Below, one piece after another: positions 58,896 to 64,000 of a stretch of 64,000 bases of DNA (its first letter is position 1; each line of letters begins with the position of its first letter). The stretch lies in contig NC_059268.1 of assembly GCF_017591435.1 (NCBI RefSeq), positions 13,460,184 to 13,524,183 of the forward strand. Reading direction: 5' to 3'. A program made the translations under genes and the position numbers. This DNA is from Portunus trituberculatus (lineage: Eukaryota > Arthropoda > Malacostraca > Decapoda > Portunidae). The notes beneath the pieces are model-generated. The model did no database searches, was not told the DNA's origin, and worked only from the letters and a program-made list of their open reading frames with translations.

Positions 58896-59117
58896 TTAAC
58901 CTCTTCAATACTGGTACACATTTTTTCCTTGACATTTGTTTACGATTAGACCATTTTATTGATATTACGAAGGGTCTATGGAGGTCAGAAAATTGATGGC
59001 CACAGTCTTCACTATTGTAATCTCCCACTTAAGTTTATGAAACTGTTTGAAACCATCAAATATTAATCAGAATGAATATGGAAACGCGTCATGGTATCAT
59101 GGTATTGAAGGGGTTAA
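58896..59117 (-). mobile_element. TTAA-ended MITE, copy 9 (minus)
   Basis: TTAA at both outer ends. The plus strand opens TTAACCTCTTCAATACTGG and closes GTATTGAAGGGGTTAA. At 222 bp it is slightly long because TCATGGTATCATGGTATTG carries a small internal duplication next to the terminal repeat. Confidence 0.9.
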
Positions 59118-60060
59118 ACTCTTTTGGTTACCATAAGGACTTATTTCAAAAGGTTAAAGGTTCATGACGTTAGTTTGATCTCATGAATGCTTTTCTTACT
59201 GAGGATGAACAATCTGAAGTAGATAAGGTCAATGAGTTGCCAGCGGGAAAGGAAAGTGGGGTATTGTCTTTAATGCCTTTTGTACTGACCACTGGCTCAT
59301 CTCGTCCTTCACTTAACACTGCAATCATGTGTAGAGTTTAAGGTATGGGTGAATTTGAAGAAAGTTTCTACTTAGTTAATGGAAAGAGAAAAGAGGATTA
59401 GGTATAAAGGGGAGTGACTTCTGAGCATGGTATTGAAGCCCAAAGATTGTCTCGAAGAAATGGATCAAGTTTAGTATATCGCATGACTGTGTGTGGTGTG
59501 TATTCTCGGAAGTGTATTGATTTATAGAGCCAGTATCTTCGCTGGTCTGAATAATGTAATTGCAAGGTTTTAGTGCGACACAAAGGTTACAGATTCAGGC
59601 AAGTGAAGGGTGGTTTATCCTGCCACGTCATGCGTCATCAGCGTTCTACTGTAGCGGTGCAATAGGGAATACTTTCACGAAAACTTGTCACCTTTTTTTA
59701 TGTAGATTAACTTTTTTTTCCTTGTGAATTATTCGTAACAAAAAAAGCTTGTGCCTTGTGAAATATCTTTGCTTAGCCATAAATATCGCTTGCTGTCTCA
59801 AGGGAGAGCGCGAAGGTAACACGATGCTTCACCTCCACTGTTCCAGGAAGACAAAGCTTAGCGACTATAGTTTTAGCATCGGGTTTTGCGAAATATGAAT
59901 CGACGAACTTGATATTTCTCTCTGCAACGCGTTCTGTAAGGGAAGGCCTGCAGTGTTGACTTCCATCACAAACGATCCTTACGTAAAAAAAGCTGCCTGA
60001 AGATCTACAAATTACCAGACTGTGTACCCAATGAAGCGATTTACGTATTTTAGTTTCATC
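59118..60060. other. Unassigned sequence
   Basis: No signal recognised. Confidence 0.5.
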
Positions 60061-60265
60061 TTAAGCGTTTTCATATTCATTCTGGTTACTATTATAGCGA
60101 TTTTATACAGCTTCACAAACATGTATTGGGATTGGAATATTAAAGACTCTGGCCTATATTCGTTTGACCTCCATAGATCCTTCCTAATGTAGATAAAGCA
60201 GATAAAATCATTTAATCATACCCAAAAATCAAGGTAAAAATGCATCTCACTACTGAAGGAGTTAA
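60061..60265 (+). mobile_element. TTAA-ended MITE, copy 10 (left end decayed)
   Basis: The right end is intact (CACTACTGAAGGAGTTAA) and the interior is recognisable (GATTTTATACAGCTTCACAAAC, CCTCCATAGATCCTTCCTAATG in parts). The left terminal repeat is largely lost, reading only CTTAAGCGTTTTCATATTC. One 10-bp internal word is duplicated (GTAGATAAAGCAGATAAAATC). Confidence 0.82.
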
Positions 60266-60387
60266 GAGCGAGAGTCAGATGAGTGAAGTGCGAGAAACAA
60301 GTGCTCTACAGTGATGTCCTTTAGAATGGAGTAGGCAACCTGTATTCTTAATTAAACACTCAGGCCTTTTATCTTTACAACTTTCTG

Positions 60388-61048
60388 TATGTCTTTGTGT
60401 ACAGTGTTTATGATCTTCAAGGACGTTTTCATATACCCAGCTATAGTAAAAAAGAAGTTTACGGATTCAACAGCATAAATACTCATTAACACTTGTCTCA
60501 TTTTCTTCGTTCCTTTAAGTCAAACATTTTTTTTTCTACATGATATATATAAAAAAAATAAATGCATAAGAAATTTATTAAAACATAACTAAACTAATAG
60601 AAATAATGAAAAATAACAAAATAGTTATTAGTGGTAAATAATCAAAGTATATATTATGTCTTTGTGTATTGTGTTAAGGATCTTCAGGACGTCTTCATAT
60701 ATCCAGCTATAGTGAAAAAGAAATTACGTATTCAACAGCATAAATACTCATCAACACTTGTCTTATCTTCGTTCCTTTAAGTCAAACATGTTTATTTTTT
60801 TACATGATATATCAAAAACTAAATAAATGCTTAAAAAATTCATTAAAAAATAATAAGAAAATAGAAATAATAAAGAACAAAAGATAGTAATTAATGGTAG
60901 ATAATTAAAGTATATAATATGCCTTTGTATACTGAATCTATTATCTTCTATATTGTGTTTAGAACGTTTTCATATTCCCAGCTATAGTAAGAAAGAAACT
61001 TACATATTCAACAGCAAAAAGCACTCATAAATACTTGACTTATCTTCT
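60388..61048 (+). repeat. ~265-bp tandem triplication (third unit partial)
   Basis: Units begin TATGTCTTTGTGT at 60,388 and 60,655 and TATGCCTTTGTAT at 60,918. Shared words include CCAGCTATAGTAA, TATTCAACAGCATAAA and TACATGATATAT. The third unit stops after the first half, near 61,048. Several indels separate the units. Confidence 0.88.
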
Positions 61049-61154
61049 CTGTGGCCTTAGAAAAATAGAATTGTGTAATACGGAGCAGTCGTGAACAAAA
61101 AACACACCACTCTAACTAATCTAATTTAGCATTTAACTGACACCCGTTTCTTGA

Positions 61155-61612
61155 AATTCCCTCATGTTGTGAGAAGAGAGGGAGGGAAGAAAGGGAAGAA
61201 AGGGAAAGGAAATAGCCGTTTATGATGGGGAGGAAAGGAGCGTATTTGTTAGCAAGAGGGAACGGCATCCAGTGAAGGGAGGAAAGGGAAGAGGGGAACT
61301 GTAAACTGAGAAGAAGGGAATTGTGGATAAAAAGGGGAGAGAAGGGAAATGGAAGCTGGTGAATGAAAAGGAAGGACATTTGTATCTGGTGAAGGAAGGA
61401 GAGAATGAAAAAGACAGGTTGTTGATGGAATAGGAGTAAGAATGGAGGACACGAAGAAAAGAGGAAAAGAGAGGATGGAAGACGAAAGAGGGGAATGCAA
61501 AGTAAAGAAAATGGAAGGAGAAATGGGAGCTGATGATGGGAGCGGAAAAGGAAGAGCGACTAACGAAGACAAGAGGGGAGTGGGCCTTAAAGGAAGATGG
61601 CCGCGATGGAGG
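61155..61612. repeat. Purine-rich tract
   Basis: About 460 bp where the plus strand is dominated by A and G (GGGAAGAAAGGGAAAGG-type words) without a clean unit. Minus-strand frames up to 133 codons are Ser/Phe/Pro-rich for this reason. Confidence 0.85.
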
Positions 61613-61819
61613 GGTTTCCATTTACTCCCCCCTCCATACAATCTATTCCTTCTACTCTATCCCATTCAATTATTACCGTCACCAGCATTCACCGAAGCAT
61701 AAAATTCCTGGTTATTTAATTTCCCTTCCTTTCTACACTTACGGACACAATACAGCGTCCCCTGCAGCATCCGTGTGACTTGTATCTTTGTCTAATTCTG
61801 TGTAATTCCTACCCTTTCT

Positions 61820-61938
61820 GTGACCACATTTTTCCTCGCGACCTTCTCCTCTTCCCTTCACCCTCCCGTGGCTGTCTACAGTTACCCTTCTAAGGTTCCA
61901 AGACAGAGCACTCAGCTTCGTTTGTTCCCCTCCTCTTG

Positions 61939-62009
<71 letters not shown>

Positions 62010-63390
62010 CTGGTTCTCGTTCTCTCTTTCTCTTCCTCTTTCTGCCTCTCATCTTTTCAAACTCCGCCTTTTACTTCCTTCGCTATTTTCTTTCTTCTCC
62101 GCCCTCTGCACACTACTTCTTGTCTTACTTTGCTTTCTCTTTCTTCTTTCTCTCGATATACACGTTCTCTCTCCTCCTCTCGTGTCTTCCTCATGGCCTT
62201 TTAGATTCTTTTTTCTTCCCTTCTTTCTCTTTCCCTCTTTCCTCACTCTCCCTCTCATCCTCGTTTTCCTTTTCCCTCCCTCCATTCTCCTTCTCATCTT
62301 GCGTCAGGCTGCCTCTCCCTCCCTCCTCTCTCTCTCTCTCTCTCTCTCCTCCCTCTCCCTCTCTCCTCATTTAGACTCATGTTCTTTCCTCGTCTCTCCT
62401 TTGCACGCCACACTTTATTTCTCGTCTTTTCGTTCCCACCCACTTTACTGGTTCTCCCATCCATCGCTCTTGTCCTTCCTCGTCTTCCTCCTCTTTACCT
62501 TCATCCTCCTCCTCCTCCTCTTCCTCCTCCTCCTCCTCCTCCTGCTCATCTTCCTCCTCTTGCTCGTTATATTCTGCTTTCTCCATCTTATCCTTATTCT
62601 GCTCTTCCTCTTCCTCTTTCTCTTTCTCCTCCGCGTTTTCTTCGTCATTGTCATTATATTCTTGGTTGGTAAATGGTTCTTTGTTGTTGTGTGTTGCTAT
62701 TTCCTTCTTCTTGTTCTTCTTATTCTTCTTCGTCTTCTTCTTTTTCTTGTTCTTAGTCTTCTTGTTCTTGTTTTCCTCATCTTAGCTTTTCTGGAGCACT
62801 TTCCCTTTCATTTTCTTTTTTTTTTCTCTCTCCAGCTCCTTCTTCTTCTTCTCTTTCTTCCTTTACTTTTCCTTCTTCTCTTTCTCCTTCTCCGTCTCCT
62901 CTTCCTTCTTTTCCTTTTTCCTTCTCCTTCTCCTTCTCCTTCTCCCTCCTCATCCTTCTTCTCCTCTTCCCTCCTCCTCCTCCTCCTCCTCCTCCTCCTC
63001 CTCCTCCTCCTCCTCCTCCTCCTCCTCCTTTTCCTCCTCCTCCTCCTTCCATGTTCCTATTGTTGTTGCTACTGTTCTTTCTTCTACCGAGCTTGTTTCT
63101 CTTCTTCCTCCTCGTCACTTTTTCTTCACTTTTCTGTTGATGTTCCTCCTCCTCCTCCTTCTCCTTCTTCTTCTTCTTCTTCTTCTTCATCTTCCTTCAT
63201 CTCAGCTTTCTTTGAGCACTTTCTCTTTCCCTCCTCCTAGCCCCTCCTCCTCCTCCTCCTCCTCCTCCTCCTCCTCCTCCTCCTCCTCCTCCTCCTCCTC
63301 CCGTGCTAGCGACCTCTGACTCATGTACTGTCCCGCATTTCTTTATTCCTTCCATTAACAGTCATCTCGAGTCACCGTCCTGGGCATCCG

Positions 63391-63430
<40 letters not shown>
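61820..63430. repeat. Giant pyrimidine-rich tract with CT, CCT and TTC arrays
   Basis: About 1.6 kb dominated by C and T on the plus strand. It contains CT arrays (61,939-62,008; 62,327-62,350; 63,393-63,426), CCT arrays (62,504-62,543; 62,971-63,047; 63,243-63,301) and TTC arrays (63,158-63,190). The 434-codon frame at 61,936-63,240 is Leu/Phe/Ser/Pro only and is a product of this bias, not a gene. Confidence 0.92.
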
Positions 63431-63431
<1 letters not shown>

Positions 63432-64000
63432 GGAAGGAACTTTTTGCCTTTTTAATTCATTCAGACAGCCATTTGTTTTCCTCCATTCAGCAGCGCAACG
63501 TAAACCTCTGTTAGTAATGTGTGTAGGAGCCGCGTACTTAACATACATATTCCAGCCAAGAGGGAATTGGGTTTGCATTTTCCTATCGTATTTTTATATC
63601 CCTATGGCTGGCTGGGGATGAGGGGAATAAGGGGGAGTTGGTGTTTTCAATCAGCCGAGCCTAAGTGAATTAAGTCGAAGTGGCCACCAAACCAGCGTGC
63701 GATGTTGTGGTTTGCGTTGGTTGCTGATACTGATTTTATTATCCTTCGTTCGTTCGTTCGCTTTCCCACCCGATTACTCCTGGTACGTGGTGGCCGAGCG
63801 AGCGAGGGACCGAGTGAGTGAGTAAGCGTTGAGTGAGTGTTGCGGCTTTTACGCTGATTTTTAATACGTTTATTGGTTCGCTTTGTTGAAGTTTAATCGT
63901 AAATACGTACGTGTCTAGGGGATTGAAATGCTTCGGGGTTTGGGGTGATGGTGTTGCAGCGTGTTTGTGTGTGTTTGTGGTTGTTTTTGTGGTGGTTTTA
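63431..64000. other. Unassigned sequence to window end
   Basis: Short TTCG (63,746-63,762) and GAGC/GAGT (63,797-63,830) tetramer patches. No gene recognised. Confidence 0.5.

Noticed and set aside
60388..61048. CRISPR-like or regular spacer array
   Set aside because: Whole 265-bp units are duplicated; there are no short identical repeats with unique spacers, and the window is eukaryotic.
61936..63240. 434-codon open frame
   Set aside because: Composition is only Leu, Phe, Ser, Pro and a few others, from a polypyrimidine tract. Other frames are also open and there is no domain, so it is an artefact.

Overview
This window looks like non-coding nuclear DNA from an arthropod, most likely a decapod crustacean. 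The reasons are an extreme density of long dinucleotide and trinucleotide microsatellites, scattered short runs of the arthropod telomere motif TTAGG, tRNA-derived SINEs, decayed non-LTR retrotransposon pieces and a repeatedly inserted TTAA-flanked MITE. The taxonomic call is an inference from repeat style; there is no rRNA, mitochondrial or conserved gene sequence to confirm it. I find no protein-coding gene that I can support. Nearly every long open reading frame is a translated microsatellite (Ser-Leu, Arg-Glu, Thr-His, Val-Cys, poly-Pro, poly-Thr or poly-Tyr). The only protein-like signals are three LINE fragments, one degenerate unidentified reading frame near 14.3 kb and one very tentative first exon near 33.0 kb.

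Layout. 0-5 kb: TCC/GGA/CT/CCA arrays, a TTAGG patch, a poly(A)-tailed SINE, a diverged ~50-bp minisatellite and two MITE copies. 5-17 kb: mostly featureless AT-rich sequence with sparse arrays, an LTR-like palindrome followed by 24-bp and 35-bp tandem repeats (10.6-11.3 kb), a 71-bp duplication (13.1 kb) and the degenerate frame (14.3 kb). 17-30 kb: LINE fragments (17.6 and 21.8 kb), MITEs, very long CT, GA and CA arrays, and the first copy of a tRNA-headed SINE (27.6 kb). 30-39 kb: a perfect TC/GA inverted repeat, two more SINE copies that share a body but carry different tRNA heads, and three long AT arrays. 39-49 kb: tandem duplications of about 170 bp (one unit differing by TTAGG repeats), a third SINE family with a class-II-like tRNA head, and a 345-bp CT array. 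49-64 kb: a LINE C-terminus lodged between CA arrays, a 219-bp TAC array, four MITEs, a 265-bp triplication, and a strand switch from purine-rich to pyrimidine-rich DNA at 61.1-63.4 kb.

By a rough count by eye, simple arrays alone fill about 6 kb, near a tenth of the window. The most interesting observations are the ten-copy TTAA-ended MITE family, which looks like a non-autonomous piggyBac derivative, and the modular SINE family in which two unrelated tRNA heads are joined to one conserved body, with every copy bracketed on both sides by CA/GT repeats. No genes act together here; the window is best read as intergenic or deep-intronic repeat-rich DNA.
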